A stretch of 64,000 bases of DNA from Cristatella mucedo (lineage: Eukaryota > Bryozoa > Phylactolaemata > Cristatellidae), in assembly GCA_009760855.2 (NCBI GenBank), contig WPIO01000004.1:12228501-12292500 (forward strand), in the 5' to 3' direction. The notes beneath the pieces were generated by a model. The model had not been told where the DNA came from. It worked only from the letters and a program-made list of their open reading frames with translations, and ran no database searches. A program made the translations under genes and the position numbers. Positions 1-23,582 of this stretch are shown in pieces. The stretch's first letter is position 1; the number at the start of each line of letters is the position of its first letter.

Positions 1-86
1 ATCTCGGATATAACTAACCTGCAACTACGATTTGTCTGACGATTGCCGCCCATTCAAAAGAAGAGAAAACACGAGAACTCTCTCTA

Positions 87-1379
<1,293 letters not shown>

Positions 1380-2510
1380 GCATCGGTCTTGCATCCGACT
1401 CGCTTAATTCCCTTGCAGCCTGCATCGACGTCATTCGCTCTTGGGTGGCCACTAACTTCAAGATGCTTAGCGGCGGTAAGACCGATCTTATAGTTATGGG
1501 CAAGCCCAGTGTCGCTCTCAAGTTGTAAGATCTCTGCCTCAGGGGATAGTTTCACCAAGTATCACTTTAATGACGCGGTGCCCGTGTAATCTGGGCATGC
1601 TGATCCAAAAAAACTTATGGTCGGAAGAGCGCATTGCCTCCCCAGCCTGTCGAGTCAGCCTACTCTCGGCAGAGGAACATTGCCAACGTCAGGGCCCGAT
1701 TAGAAAAGCGTACGACAGCCAAACTAGATTGTGCGTTCGTGACATCATCGATTCATCTAGGTTACAGAAAGTCCCTACCTTGGGGACTGCCGACCTTCGC
1801 CCTTAGGCGTCTGCTGACACTCGAGCACAACTCTGCCGCGCACCCGGTCCGCTGTCGACGGCGAAGCAGCTGCAACGTCACAGCACCACTGCCCGAGCTT
1901 CAACTGACCGCGAGCCATCGAGCATCGAATCGACCTCTCAAGGTCGTCCGTCCGTCTACCCCGTGGCCGTCGCGTCACTCGCTTTCGCCGGCCAGCCGAC
2001 CTACAAGCGACCTCTTCGGCGTCGAGTCGTCTTGTCATATCGCCCACTAAATTGAAATCTTTTGGCGATCGGGCCTTCAGATCGCTGGCGAAGAAATTTC
2101 GGAACTCGCTTCCAGCATCTATCCAGCATCTATCCAGCATCTATCACCACCACCTAAATTGGCTTTTCATCGTTAAAGTATCCGGTAAAGACGCACAACA
2201 GATCGGCTCGGCTTTCCCTGCACCCCATTTGTATAGCACCCTCAGAGAACTGAATCTCTCTCTCTCTCTGGGCACTTTACAGATACCGAGCCTCTTAGCC
2301 ACTGGGCCAAACCGCTATGCTAGCAAGAGGTCCTAGTAGCCAGTGGCATTGAGCGGCTTCCTCCCCTGTGTACTTTTACAAGCTAGCCCCAGTATGATAC
2401 CTGCCATGTCATTAAACCCTGGTTACTATTCCTCTAGCATTGAGTTATTGAGCGCCTGGAGAGAGATTTGGTTCCCTTGGGGGCTTTGCACGTGAATCGT
2501 TATTATTTAA
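1380..2510 (+). mobile_element. L2/CR1-like LINE 3' part, decayed
   Basis: RT C-terminal blocks are readable in changing frames: [20 protein letters not shown] near 1400, GLPTFALRRLLTLEHNSAA near 1790, KLKSFGDRAF and a degraded WNSLPAS near 2050-2130. A stem-loop-like tail is at 2440-2510. A family A SINE-like piece interrupts it at 2228-2330. Confidence 0.7.
2228..2330 (-). mobile_element. SINE family A, short or decayed
   Basis: Tail text GTATAGCACCCTCAGAGAACT with a CT-expanded loop, then a truncated head ending in TTAGCCACTGGGCCAAACC. Confidence 0.55.
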
Positions 2511-4319
2511 ACGTACGCATCATTTCGATTTGCCCTGAGAATAATTCAACAAGATGGAAATCTTTCGAATGCGTGCACTGCGTGCGATGCGAAAGCGTTG
2601 TTTCGTTATATACGAACTTGCTAATGACAACGACCCTTCCTAACAATCCCAAGTATGCTCAAACGATAGCAGATTTCTGGCTGATGGCAGTGAGCTTGTC
2701 TGCGACCAACACCGGCCTAGACATTCGTCTCTCATCCCTTTCCTGGGACGCGAACTTATATGACGCAACAAGTTTTCTGCTGCATAGCAGAACTGCATCC
2801 ATCAGCTGCGTCACAAAGTGAACGCTCACATAATGCTTATATCCTTTTTTGACTTTTGGACGCAGAAAAAAGCTCAAAATAACGAATTACAGTTATAGGA
2901 CACTCCAGGTGGGCGATGTCCGGTCATGCTCTCGGTCAGTAGGAACAACAACCCGAACTGACAGGAAGAAGGCAGACAGCGGCGGCAGACCCATCTAGAA
3001 ACTGCAGTGGAAAGACTGATTCATGACTCCATCGGGCACTTATTCGTGACGTCACTGCGTATTGTCTAGACATTGAAACTACGAACGTTAACGGATGGTA
3101 GTTTAGCATTCGGCGCTAGTTTACTGTTCTTGTATCGTCGGGAGGGGCGGGCGAATGCAAAGAATTTAGGAATGCACAGCGAACAACGTAGGATATACTA
3201 AATCCCCCCCGACAAACGCTAGAAATTCTCTGTTATACTTGGGCGAAGTCTATGAGAAGTAACGCCTCTCTCGGAGTGTATGTACGTATTCGTCTGACAG
3301 TGTACGCCACCGGGTACTACGCTACTTTGCAGCAAATGTAAAGTTTGTAGAAACAGTTATCTGAGGGCGCTATATCAAATGTATTATTATTATTACTTCA
3401 CACGCTGGTCGGCCGGTGGCCGGTCAAGGTAATGGTGAGAACTAGATTTGAGAGTAGGAGCAATTTGACATTTTGGAAGTGTGCACAGCAAATATGGCGT
3501 CTTTGGACTTTCATATTTTTCGTTTGTGATTTACTTTTGAGGTTAGGTGTAGTTTTGGAAACTCTTCGGACACCCACAGCACTCGTCTTGTTGGACGGAA
3601 AAGTACCCACCCAAATGATATGCCTCGAGCGCGAGTATTCATAATCATAGAGGAATCAACAGTAACTTTTTTAACGAAACTGCTTATTAATAAACTACGT
3701 CCTATTGATACTTTGCTAATTCAGGTGTAGAATTATTGAGGTGGGGGAACAGGTGGAATTATCTTGAAGGTAATAAAGGCTAAACAAATACGAATAACAT
3801 ATTATGAGGTAATTAAACTCATTCGCTTATTATTATTATTCGTTCGCCCCTTCAATTTTGTTACATAAGCAATTAATTCCTACTTTATAACGTTAAGTCA
3901 ACTTGGATAATTAAGTAGCTGGACTTGATAATTAAGAAATAAGACCTCATCAAGGACGCCATTTCGGCTAGTCTTTGAATTCAGAGGTTTATTTAATTAA
4001 ACATACATATTTTTTGGGTGATACCCAAAAAAGTTCCCTGACCTGGTAAATTGAACCCACTTCGTTTTCATGGTCACGTGCTTCACCTTGCTAAAATATT
4101 TTCTTACATTCGCAGAGCAGTAAGATACGGGTGCTATCATAAATGCATGTATGCCAAACTGAGCAACTATTGCCTTTTGATGCAGGTGAAGCTACGCACA
4201 ATTTGAAAATAAAGCCGCTCGAGCTCGAAATATTTCTTAGCGAGACAATTTTTTTTCTAAAACAAGACACCAGTGGCATAAATGCCCTCCGGAGAAAAAA
4301 TTTCTGGTGAGCGGCTATA
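2511..4319. other. No gene seen; one LINE tail at about 3358-3397
   Basis: AT-richer sequence with scattered short frames. GGGCGCTATATCAAATGTAT with an ATT run at 3358-3397 is a plus-strand LINE 3' tail. Confidence 0.5.
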
Positions 4320-4660
4320 TTTCCGTCTGTAAATCCACAGAGCCAAAGGACTAAGTGGGTGTTACGAAACAGAGTTTGCTACAGCCCACTCGAAGCCTAA
4401 ACGTCTTTCGGTGAGCATACAGTAGGCAACAAACTTCGTCTCACACAACAAAGAGAAAATAAGAAGCATAGCTGAGTCAGGATGACAGCCAAAGATATTT
4501 GTAGTGTGGGAGTAGCAGCTGGCTGGAAAGGACGTGCCACAGTCGGCCGAAAGAGAGTAGAAGTCACGGTGAAAGAATTGTGGAAGTGACTTCCACAGAC
4601 TAGGAACTGTCATGTCTAGCAGGTTCGAGTGTGAGGGGCTAGTGTCCATTGGCGAGGATA
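4320..4660 (-). mobile_element. Second-type LINE 3' end
   Basis: Minus strand: SLWKSLPQFFHRDFYSLSAD, then the shared 3' block that carries the complement of AACTTCGTCTCACACAACAA, ending near CTCTGTGGATT. Compare with 17770 and 35575. Confidence 0.65.
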
Positions 4661-5358
4661 GATCGCCAAGGGGAGGCCAATTGTACTTCAGGAGGAACGA
4701 CCGTCGGCGGGTTGAGGGGAGCCGTTACTTAAAATGATCGATCGCGGGTATGTATTACTTTCTTAAGCAAAGAAGCTTACCTAACTATATGCTTCGTGCC
4801 CACTTACGTCACTGACAAGACTGGCGAACCTTTACTCCATCACTAGAATTGTATGTAGTGGAACTATCGTCACTAAAAATTAGATATTGGAAAGTGTTAT
4901 AACAAAAAAATTACTAATCCAAAATAAGCACCTTGATTACGTGAACGTCGCAGCCGGTTCTACAGCTGCGTTCCAGCACGAACTCCGGTTCGGGAGCAGA
5001 TCGACCACTAATTCATCCAAAGGCCCGATCCACTCTCACTACTAGCAACGGCTGGACTCCATCAAATATCGGCAGCAATGAGACACCAGCTCCAATCAGA
5101 TATCAACGCCATATTCAGCCAGGGCAGCACAACAGTGCTCTTTCTCGTGGCTTTGGCAACACAAAAATGGGCTACTGAAGTTTGACCTGAACAGGCATTC
5201 CAATGGCCACTGAGAGGCTGCTGACGGCTGCATAGAAATAAGCAAACACTGGATGGTGCTACTTGAATAGCCCGATTTCGGATGGCCACAGGGGCATTCT
5301 GTTTGATGCCGAGAGTGGCTAGGCGCAGGCTGGCACCGTCTCGGTTCACTAGACTCAC

Positions 5359-5494
5359 CAGTCTGCGATGTGACAAGCCGCGAGAGGTCAGCAGCGGGCC
5401 ACGTGCGGCTGCAAACGCTAGCCCTCCAAAAGACGCGACACACAACGTGCCAACCTGATGGCTCGAAATGCTCGGGCTGATCAGCATACTCAAC
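5359..5494 (-). CDS. Possible further exon of the minus-strand gene
   Basis: A phase-0 acceptor (atgcctgcag|GTTGAG) fits the end of exon F, and a donor CTG|gtgagt follows after 45 codons. The peptide is rich in Trp and Cys and does not look strongly like the rest. The open frame continues past the donor, so this may be chance. Confidence 0.3.
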
Positions 5495-5687
5495 CTGCAG
5501 GCATCTTAGCTCCACGGGTCTTAACGGTGCAGCTTAGCGGTCGGGGGGGGGGAGGAGGAAGATTTGCGACCTGACCTAGGGATGGCACCGGCTGTCACGT
5601 GTGCAGGTGGCTGCACCGAAGAAGAGCACCTACTATGGGAGCAGGAAGTAGTTGATGAAGAGGGATGGGGTAGTGCTGAATGCCTAC

Positions 5688-15658
<9,971 letters not shown>

Positions 15659-16349
15659 GTGACCACAACTCCCGCTATTTCTTTGGCCCGCCCTCGATCG
15701 CACGCGTCCTATCGCGCGGTCGCTAGCCGCGGACGCTGCGATTCGCCTCCCGGCCGTCTGCTGGCGCGCTACGGGTACTCCTCGTGTCGACCTGTGCCGA
15801 TCAATTAGCTCACGCTCTGGCACCCGAGCGGTAAGCAGGAGGCGCGCGCGGTCAGCTCTCACCATCCCTCGCGGCGGCTGCCCCTTCGGCCTGTCATCCT
15901 GCTCGCGCGATCGCCGGGCATTCGCGAGACGCGGGGCGGTCGTCGCTGGGGTTCGCATGTCCCGTCTGTGTTGTCGCCGCTTCGTTGCGCCCGAACTTAA
16001 TCCGAGGCACACTACGACGCCCGGTTGGCGGAGCGCTACCGGAGCAAGCTGCGCGAGCGACGCGAGCTTCCGTCGCCGGAGCGATCGAGCGCGCGCGCTC
16101 GATCGCTCGATCGCTCCGAGTGCACCCATGGCTGCGAAGAATGCCGCGAGCGTAATCGAAAAGCAGCCAGTGGGGTGAGGGGTGGGGCGCCAGATGTCGG
16201 AGGAGGCGATGCCTTTCGCTCGGGTAAACTGGTGGTCGACGGTGCGGATGAGACCAGCCGGTCGGGCGTAGCTCGAACGGAGGCCGTACCGCTTGCATCG
16301 CTCTTTCCCTTCGACGAAAGCAGGCTCGGCGCCTCTCATTGGTCTCGGC

Positions 16350-16500
16350 CCAGCGTTAAGGTGCCTGCTCTTCGCGACCCTAGTCGTGGGTTCGAGTCGT
16401 ACTGTGGGCAGGCCCTTGTCGCCCACAGCAAGCGGTGGTGATAGCCGTCAAAGCTATGCCGCTATGCAAATGAAGCTGTTAAATCAGCTTTTCACCCGAG
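16350..16500 (+). mobile_element. SINE family B
   Basis: GGGTTCGAGTCGT B box, AAGCGGTGGTGATAGCCGT body and GCTGTTAAATCAGCTT end. It lies just upstream of the CpG-rich stretch. Confidence 0.75.
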
Positions 16501-16539
16501 ATAAAGAGGGAGGGAGAGGAAGAGGGTGAAGAGGGGAAT

Positions 16540-16688
16540 AAATAGAATAAATAAATAAAATTCATTTATATAGCGCCCCAAGAGAACTTAATCTCTATTC
16601 AGGCGCTTCACGTATGCCTCAGGGCTCGAGCCCACGACCTCAGTCAGACCTTGGTCGGAGCGAGCACCTTAACCGCTAGACCAAACCA
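16540..16688 (-). mobile_element. SINE family A
   Basis: Full-length: tRNA-like head with GCTCGAGCCC B box, conserved GCGCCC...AGAGAACTTAATCTCTATTC tail, then an (AATA)n end. Confidence 0.82.
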
Positions 16689-16689
16689 G

Positions 16690-17000
16690 AGAGATCAAGA
16701 GTGACAGAGACAGAGGGAGACACATAGAGAGACAGACAGAGACAGAGACGCAGAGATAGACAGAGAAGAGAGGGAGAGGAGAGAAAGAGAGAGAGAGAGA
16801 GAGGGAGACAGACAGGGAGAAGAGAAAGAGAGTGAGAATAAGTGAGAGATAGAGAGAACGAGATAAGATAGAGAGAACGAGAGAGAGAGAGAGAGAGAGG
16901 GAAAGAGAACAAAACAGAGAGGGAGAAAGGAGGGAAACAGAGAAGGGCGAGAGAGAGAGAGAGAGAGGGGGGAAGAAAGCGAGAGTGAAAAAGAAGAACA
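16690..17000. repeat. Degenerate GA-rich tract
   Basis: Mostly AGAGA with ACAGA, GGGAG and AAGAA interruptions. Confidence 0.9.
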
Positions 17001-17769
17001 GGTCAGAGAGTCTTCTTGGCTGACGATGGGACTACAGCTTACGTGCGACAGCCTAAGTTTATTGCGAAAAAAAGTAATAATGTGTTTTTGCATACAGCTA
17101 CACGGCATGGCAATGCTGCATGGAAGTATAGGGAGGCCATGTGGGAAGGCCACAGAGCCCACCTAGTTCGGCTGACTCGGCATTATCCTTTGTGGCCTGC
17201 TTGCTGCAGCCGATTGCAAAAAATTGTCTTTCTCAGGCCGGCCTCTGCCATAAGGATCAGACTGATGGCCCGCCTACCCCCCCCCCCAATCCTCTGGTGC
17301 TGCTGGCTGGGCAAGTCTTCGGTCGAGTCTCGCGTGCAGCTGCTCAGGCCGAGCTCTGTCCTCCGATGTACAGGTAGGTCCGAGTTAGCAGCTTGAATAC
17401 TGCCTCCTCGGTTCATTAGCCTGTCGGAGCTGGAAGAGGTCATAGGCTGCAGCCTCGGCTGGGGTTTTAACTGCTAATCTGGCTGGCATCATGTAAGGGC
17501 ATGGCCTGAATACGTTTTGCCAGCTGGAGCTGGCCGCCGGACTAGTGACGACGTATGACCTGAAGCTGATGGTGTCAGCTGCTGCCTTTGCTCTGTGGGT
17601 GCTGCACCTGTAGTCTTAGCTTCGTCACATCCTCTTCATGGATCGTCTTCAGCTTAGCGACGTTTTTTGCGCCTAACGGCATTGCTCTTCTTGGAGCTGA
17701 ATAACAACAAGCATCAGATGAGATGGTCTCAAATTTTTAGCATTTAGGGCCTGAGACGGCATACTTTTG

Positions 17770-18125
17770 TAGGACTGTACATTCAGTGGGGACAAGGCAG
17801 CTTTAGCTCTGCAGGTCCTAGACTGTGGAACTCACTTCCACAATTCTTACGCAACGACATCTACTCTCCAACGGCCGACTATGGCACATCTTTTTCAGCG
17901 GTCCTGAACTGCTACTTCTATGCTACTCACTACCTCAACTGCTATCCTAACTCTGCTATGCTTCCCACTTTCTCTTTGTTGCATGAGACGAAGTCTGTTG
18001 GCTACCGAATGCGTACCGAAAGCCGCTTAGGCTGTGAGTGCACTATACAAAACTCTCCTGCGTAACACCCACATGGTCTTTATGACTTTGTGGAGTTACT
18101 GATGGAGATACATTACATTACATCT
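17770..18125 (+). mobile_element. Second-type LINE 3' end
   Basis: Text coding for [12 protein letters not shown] is followed by the 3' block with GATGAAGTCTGTTGGC... and AACTCTCCTGCGTAACACC, ending in TGGAGATACATTACATTACA. The longest clean copy of this end. Confidence 0.65.
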
Positions 18126-18597
18126 TATTCTCTGGCTCTTGCTCACTGCAAGCAAGGTGAAAGCCGCTAAGGATCATTTGCCTTTACAGAATTGAGACTG
18201 TTGAATCAGCTGTTGATTACTTTACTTTACCTTATTTACATGCGAGTAAGTCTATGTAGTCTGTCTCGAAATACGATCGTAAAAAATGACAGTTCAAATG
18301 GGTTCAGAAATTAGTAGATGTCTAGATTGGTGGCTATAGTGCAAGTGGCTTCCTCAAAGAGGCTCAAAAGCATGTTTTCATTTTACTGCCCTTGGTAACG
18401 CCACTCATGATGAGCATCCATGATATTCTAATGAAGATGGTGGCCTTTCGCCCTTGACTGAGCTCCCATGTCCTCCTTGAATTTGTTTAGTTGAGCATCG
18501 GTGATAAAGACTTTGAAGGACATTCTGCAGCCCATTTCGGCATGGGTTTTTACAGGAGCCTGGACCAGCTGCTCGTGCTTTCACCTTTAGATTGTCC

Positions 18598-18730
18598 AGA
18601 AAATATATAATTCATTCGTGTAGTGCCTTAAAGAGAACTTAATCTCTATCCAGGTGCCACAGGGCTGAAGCTCATGACCTCGGTCGCCATCAGCAACTAG
18701 CTTAACCCACGGGCCAACACAGGGCCGTGA
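18598..18730 (-). mobile_element. SINE family A, decayed
   Basis: The tail AAAGAGAACTTAATCTCTATCC is clear; the tRNA-like head is degraded. Confidence 0.6.
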
Positions 18731-18737
18731 ACCACTG

Positions 18738-18890
18738 AAGCAGTCTCTTTGTTTCGTGAGATGAAGTCTGTTGGCTATCGAATGCATACCGAAAGCTGCA
18801 TAAGCTGTGAGTGTGCTATACAAAACTCTCCTTCGTAACATCCATTTAGTCTTTGCGGCTTTGTGGAGTTACAGATGGAGATACAAGCGA
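18738..18890 (+). mobile_element. Second-type LINE 3' end, short
   Basis: Only the last 150 bp of the shared block is present, ending GGAGTTACAGATGGAGATAC. It follows a decayed SINE A. Confidence 0.6.
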
Positions 18891-19424
18891 AACTGTTCTA
18901 AGCAACTTTCTCCTGTCCTACTCGGCTTCTAGGTGAATTTGTCGCAATCTATGGTCTTGTCGCTTTGGTGGTAGTGCCCTTTGGTGTCCCGGCTTTCCCA
19001 TAGGCAAAGGAAACGAGGAAACTTCTTGAAACCCCCTTTGAAGTCAATCTGGATTGACACCATTTTTCAAGTCTCCGATGATCTCCAAGCGATTATAGCT
19101 ATACTTCTCAAGGCTCTCAGCAACATCTTGACACCGGTATAGTCCTCTTTGAGGTGCACAGAGTAAGCCAAAGTAGGAGAGACCGGTATTTGTTTCTGTT
19201 ATAAACCAGCATGGCTTTGAGACTCCTAGACGAGCTGTCTGTGCATGTAAAAGCCGTTTATTCGGATTGCAGGCGATTCCTATAGCCTCGAATAGACCAG
19301 CCATACTGTTGCAGAAGCACAGACCATCTTTCCGACTGAAGAAACAGGAACAAGTTGGTGGTGCTATCTCTGATCTGATGTTACTTTCACCTTTTTATTC
19401 AATGAGTTCTACTCATTGAGCCGA

Positions 19425-19524
19425 GATATACATATATATGTATGCATATATGTATATATACATATATATGTATGCATATATATAAATATGTGTGTATGTG
19501 TGTATACATACATCTATGTGTGTG

Positions 19525-19591
<67 letters not shown>

Positions 19592-19600
19592 GCTATGCGT
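19425..19600. repeat. (TA)n microsatellite with mixed flank
   Basis: A TATGTA-rich left flank and a pure TA core. Confidence 0.95.
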
Positions 19601-21301
19601 ATATGCATTGGCCGGCAGGGAGGGGGCCAAGGCCGGTTAAACCACAATGTCTTCTTGGGCAGAACTGGATCTATTAGATGCGTTGGTATACTTACTCGTA
19701 TGAAGCTCATTCTTTCACACTAAGCTCTCTTTTGGTTTTGCACTGTGCTTGCAGTTAGACTGGTGATTCACGTGTCAAGTCCCCACCCCTCCCTTTCACT
19801 TGGGAGCATTCGAGGGATGGCTGCTGCCATGTAGATGATGGCTTGTCAGTGTCATCTGCTAATGTCAGTTCTAGACTCAAAGTTCCCGGCTGATGTAAGG
19901 ATGGGATACGAAGCATGTAGCTCGAAGACATAAGATCGGCTCAAGAGAAGGCCGTTGCCGATAGCTTTACCCAGAGCTGCTGTGACAGGATGCCTACAGC
20001 TGTGATGACCTGGCCGAGTATCAGACATTGTCTGGAATAGGATTACCTGCTGAAAGATGCCCATGTTGACAACCAGGTCGAGACTAGAAAAAAAAGATCT
20101 TTGTGAGAAGATGTCAATTTCCCAATGAATTTCAGATTTTGCAAGTGGCCCTTGCATCGTGGTGGGTGATTCAACATTTGGTTGCATCCTTGTGGGGTAG
20201 CAATGACTGGCTCAGGCTCAACCAGCTGTTATTCACAAGATTATCTGCCTCTGCCCTGAGAGCCCATAGACGTGGCATGTGGTCAATTTGATGGCATTAC
20301 AATTTGCCTGCTGCAAGGCACCACTACTAAAGCCCCCCAGCTCTCTCGGCTAAGTTGGGACGATGTGTCGAAAATTCTTTCTGCCTCCCAGGGCCAGAAA
20401 GTGCTGCCTGCTGACAAAGGAATGAAAAGGGGACTGTTTTTGGAGCAGCCTTCAAGTTTCCGCCTGGTCCCAAGTGACATGGTGGCAGTTAAGACCGTCC
20501 GGTTGTGGTCAGTGCAAACTTACCAGCAACACTTCTATCATCAGTTAGATGTGAATGTGGGATCTAAGAACCAAAATCTGTTGACACCTACTATTCGATC
20601 AGCAGAATGGCATCTAGATGCAATTACACTGAAAAGATTAATGTTGAAACCTGGACACAAATCGGTCATTAAGAAACATTTTCTAAACGGTTCTGTTTGT
20701 GTAAGCTTATTGTTTGGTTTTACTTACATACATCATTTAGCAACATCTATGTCTGGGATCCCTTAAGTTGCCCTCGTGAGATTCATGTGGCCTCAAATGA
20801 GTCTTCGAATTGAGCTTGCTCTATTTCTGCATCACAGAGTTCTGCCTAGGTCTTTTGGCTGGAGTAATCGGCACACATGAACTCGTCGATCAAAGGCAGC
20901 TAGTTGTTCTGTTCTCTCATTCAGGCTTGCTAGGGCAGGCAGGACCCTGATGTCTGCAACTGTGGAAAATCCAAGCTCATTTTGGATTTGTTTCAGTACT
21001 CGGCAGCTAGCAAGTGATTAGCCTTCTGCAACAGAACAACAACTTCAATCTTTCTGCCCCCCCCCCACCCAGGTGGCTATTGGAGCCATACGGCTCAGCA
21101 GCTTCTCCTGAAGCTCCAAGGCTTTCTTGAGTGTGCTAACAAGATAACATTATAGCATTATAGCAATCGACTTGGCTGAGTAATAAGTTGGTTAACGAAC
21201 TTGCCTGCTGTCAGGCAATATCATGTGCATAATAAGGTCGGTGTTGTGATATCTGGGGGAGTTTTATTATGATCTGTGTTTTCTCAAATGCTGCTTCGAT
21301 G

Positions 21302-21470
21302 CATACTAGGTAAGGCGGTTGCTTTCACGGCCTCGTTCCCGAGGTCGTGGGTTCGATTCCTGCGGCGGGGCGATCCTTTATCGCCACTGCAAGCGGTGGT
21401 GATAGCCGTAAATGCTCTTCTGTCGCTATAAAAAAGAGGCTGTTAAATCAGCTTGGATTTATTTATTTAT
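21302..21470 (+). mobile_element. SINE family B, best copy
   Basis: A tRNA-like head: A-box region CTAGGTAAGGCGGT and a B box GGGTTCGATTCC near 21350. The body has CAAGCGGTGGTGATAGCCGT and ends AGGCTGTTAAATCAGCTT, then an ATTT run. Probably tRNA-derived; it does not fold as a full tRNA. Confidence 0.8.
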
Positions 21471-22879
21471 TTTATTTATACCATACATGGCTGTGAAATA
21501 AATGCATTTGCCAATTTCATTTAAATGTACCCTTACTACATATAACCATGGTTATAGTGAGACTGTAACTACCACGTCATGGTTTGTAGCATGGCAAAGA
21601 TCGACTAAAGTAGTGCCAAAGGTTGATGTTTATTGAAAATCGTGCATTAAAAGGTAAGAAATCCACGTATCATATACCTCTTTTACGACGATGCCACCAA
21701 ATTTTGGCAGTGAGGGACAAACCTAGTGGTGGTGGATAAGTGTGAAGGACGTTTGCTAGTTTCTGCTTTTTCTTGCTGCTGCTTTGTGATGGTGTGTGCA
21801 CCACTGTTCTAAATAACAGCCATCTTTGGCACACGACCATGCTCCATTTCCAAACCTGATGTGGCCGTTGAGGAACTTTGGCTAATGAGATTGATATATC
21901 TCGGCGGTCAGCTTGCTTCTAGACACTGGTTGTTCTACGCGCCTGCCTCGTGACATAGCGATTGCATGTAAAACAGCCGGTTCATTTTTGCATAGAAAAT
22001 ATGCTTGCTAACCGCCGATATTGTGTGCACCCCAGTCACTGATACTCGACAAGTACATAAACAAGTTTGAATTTAATTTACACTAAAGCTGCTGGTTCTA
22101 AGCCTGGTTTTGAGGTACTGACACTTCGGACCCAACCCCCTCTCCTTGGCATGCTCTCTAAACCAAGACTGCGTAGCCCAGGCTTTCAAACGTGGCCACC
22201 ATGCCCCAACCCTATAATGCATAGCTGAGTGACTGCAGCTGTATTCGACTTCTTATGCTCTTAGTCTTTTTCAGAACACTAGAATTGGCAGTCTCTTTCC
22301 ATTGTTTACAGACTGTTGGCAATTGATGCTTGTCATCCACTAGCTCTAGTCAACAGAAATCAAGTCCATACTACTTATACCACAAAAACGATTTCTTTTC
22401 ATCAGGCTGTCGACTCTGCCTCTGCTTTTGCAGCTATCGTTCTCAGCTGCTTTGCTTAGCTATCGAGAGCTCTCCTACAGAGCAGACTTTTTGATCGTTG
22501 TGGATGTCCTGTTGCTGATCAGCGGAGCTTCTGAAGCTCTTGAGTGTCGAAGGAAAGCCACCCGGTCAGCAGCAGTGAGCTGCCACTGATATTCAGCAGC
22601 TGCTGCTGCTGCTGCTAAAACACTACCAACCATGTTACCCTTACGATTGGCAGATTCCGGACCGCTCTGCTCAAAATCAATATTATGCTGTTATTTCCAT
22701 CTGTATTCTACTGAGACAGTATTGTGCCTTGACAGTCTCTTCCTTCGTGAACATTTTTTTTTTGCCAGAAGCCCATTTTCAGTTAACCTTGCAATAGTAG
22801 GTAGTCGCACCTTTCTAAACCTCCTATCCTGCAGATGTAAGCTGGTTCATCCAAGAGTCCAATTCATCGTATCCTAATC

Positions 22880-23010
22880 TGGTTGGAATCGTCGACCGTC
22901 ATTGTAGCATTGACAGCTCACACGTTCGTGTCGTTCAGCCAATAGAGATGGTTATTTGGATGAAAATGCTGTTGAGAGTTCTCATCGAACAACCGTTTGG
23001 ATAAAGGGCA
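22880..23010 (+). mobile_element. Possible Harbinger-type transposase remnant
   Basis: Reads IDSSHVRVVQP, then after a frameshift NRDGYLDEN; the order resembles the IDxTHV...GDEDGYLNR section of Harbinger-like transposases. Very short and uncertain. Confidence 0.25.
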
Positions 23011-23109
23011 TGCTTGCATGTGAATGGCATTAAGCTTTTGCCTATTTTTTTTTCTTGTGATGGCTTATTTTCAGCTGTATCCTAGCATCAGACTATCGGA
23101 TATGCAGGT

Positions 23110-23232
<123 letters not shown>

Positions 23233-23354
23233 CGCCTTGCATTGGAATTATTTAAATTTAGGCTGTGATAAAGACTGCACAGAACATCGACCTATGCGAT
23301 TATTGTAGAACTCCTTAATGAGTGGTCAATTTCTGGTGGTCAAGATCGTCCGAC

Positions 23355-23582
23355 ATGTTTCGCAATGTATCCGACTCACCTCGCACGGTGCGTGCCTTCA
23401 ATCAAGAAGGTGTGGGTCGTGAAGAATTAATCAAATGTGTCGTGGTGGGGGACTGTGGGGTCGGCAAGACGAAGCTTGTATGCGCACGTGCATGTCGTAT
23501 CATCTACACATTGTCCGAGTTGGTTACTCAGGCACGTACGCCAACCATATGGGCGATCGACCACTATGCTCAAGATGAAGAG
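23355..23582 (+). CDS. RhoBTB: RhoBTB coding exon 1 (P-loop)
   Basis: Codes residues 1-76, including the P-loop GDCGVGKT and the switch I region TPTIWAID. The donor is GAG|gtaata at 23583. The exon ends in phase 0. Confidence 0.93.

Noticed and set aside
20272-20766. 164-codon open frame as a gene
   Set aside because: No domain, no splice context and ordinary length for chance in this stretch.
21302-21453. tRNA gene
   Set aside because: A and B boxes are present but the sequence does not close into a cloverleaf, and it continues into a SINE body repeated elsewhere.
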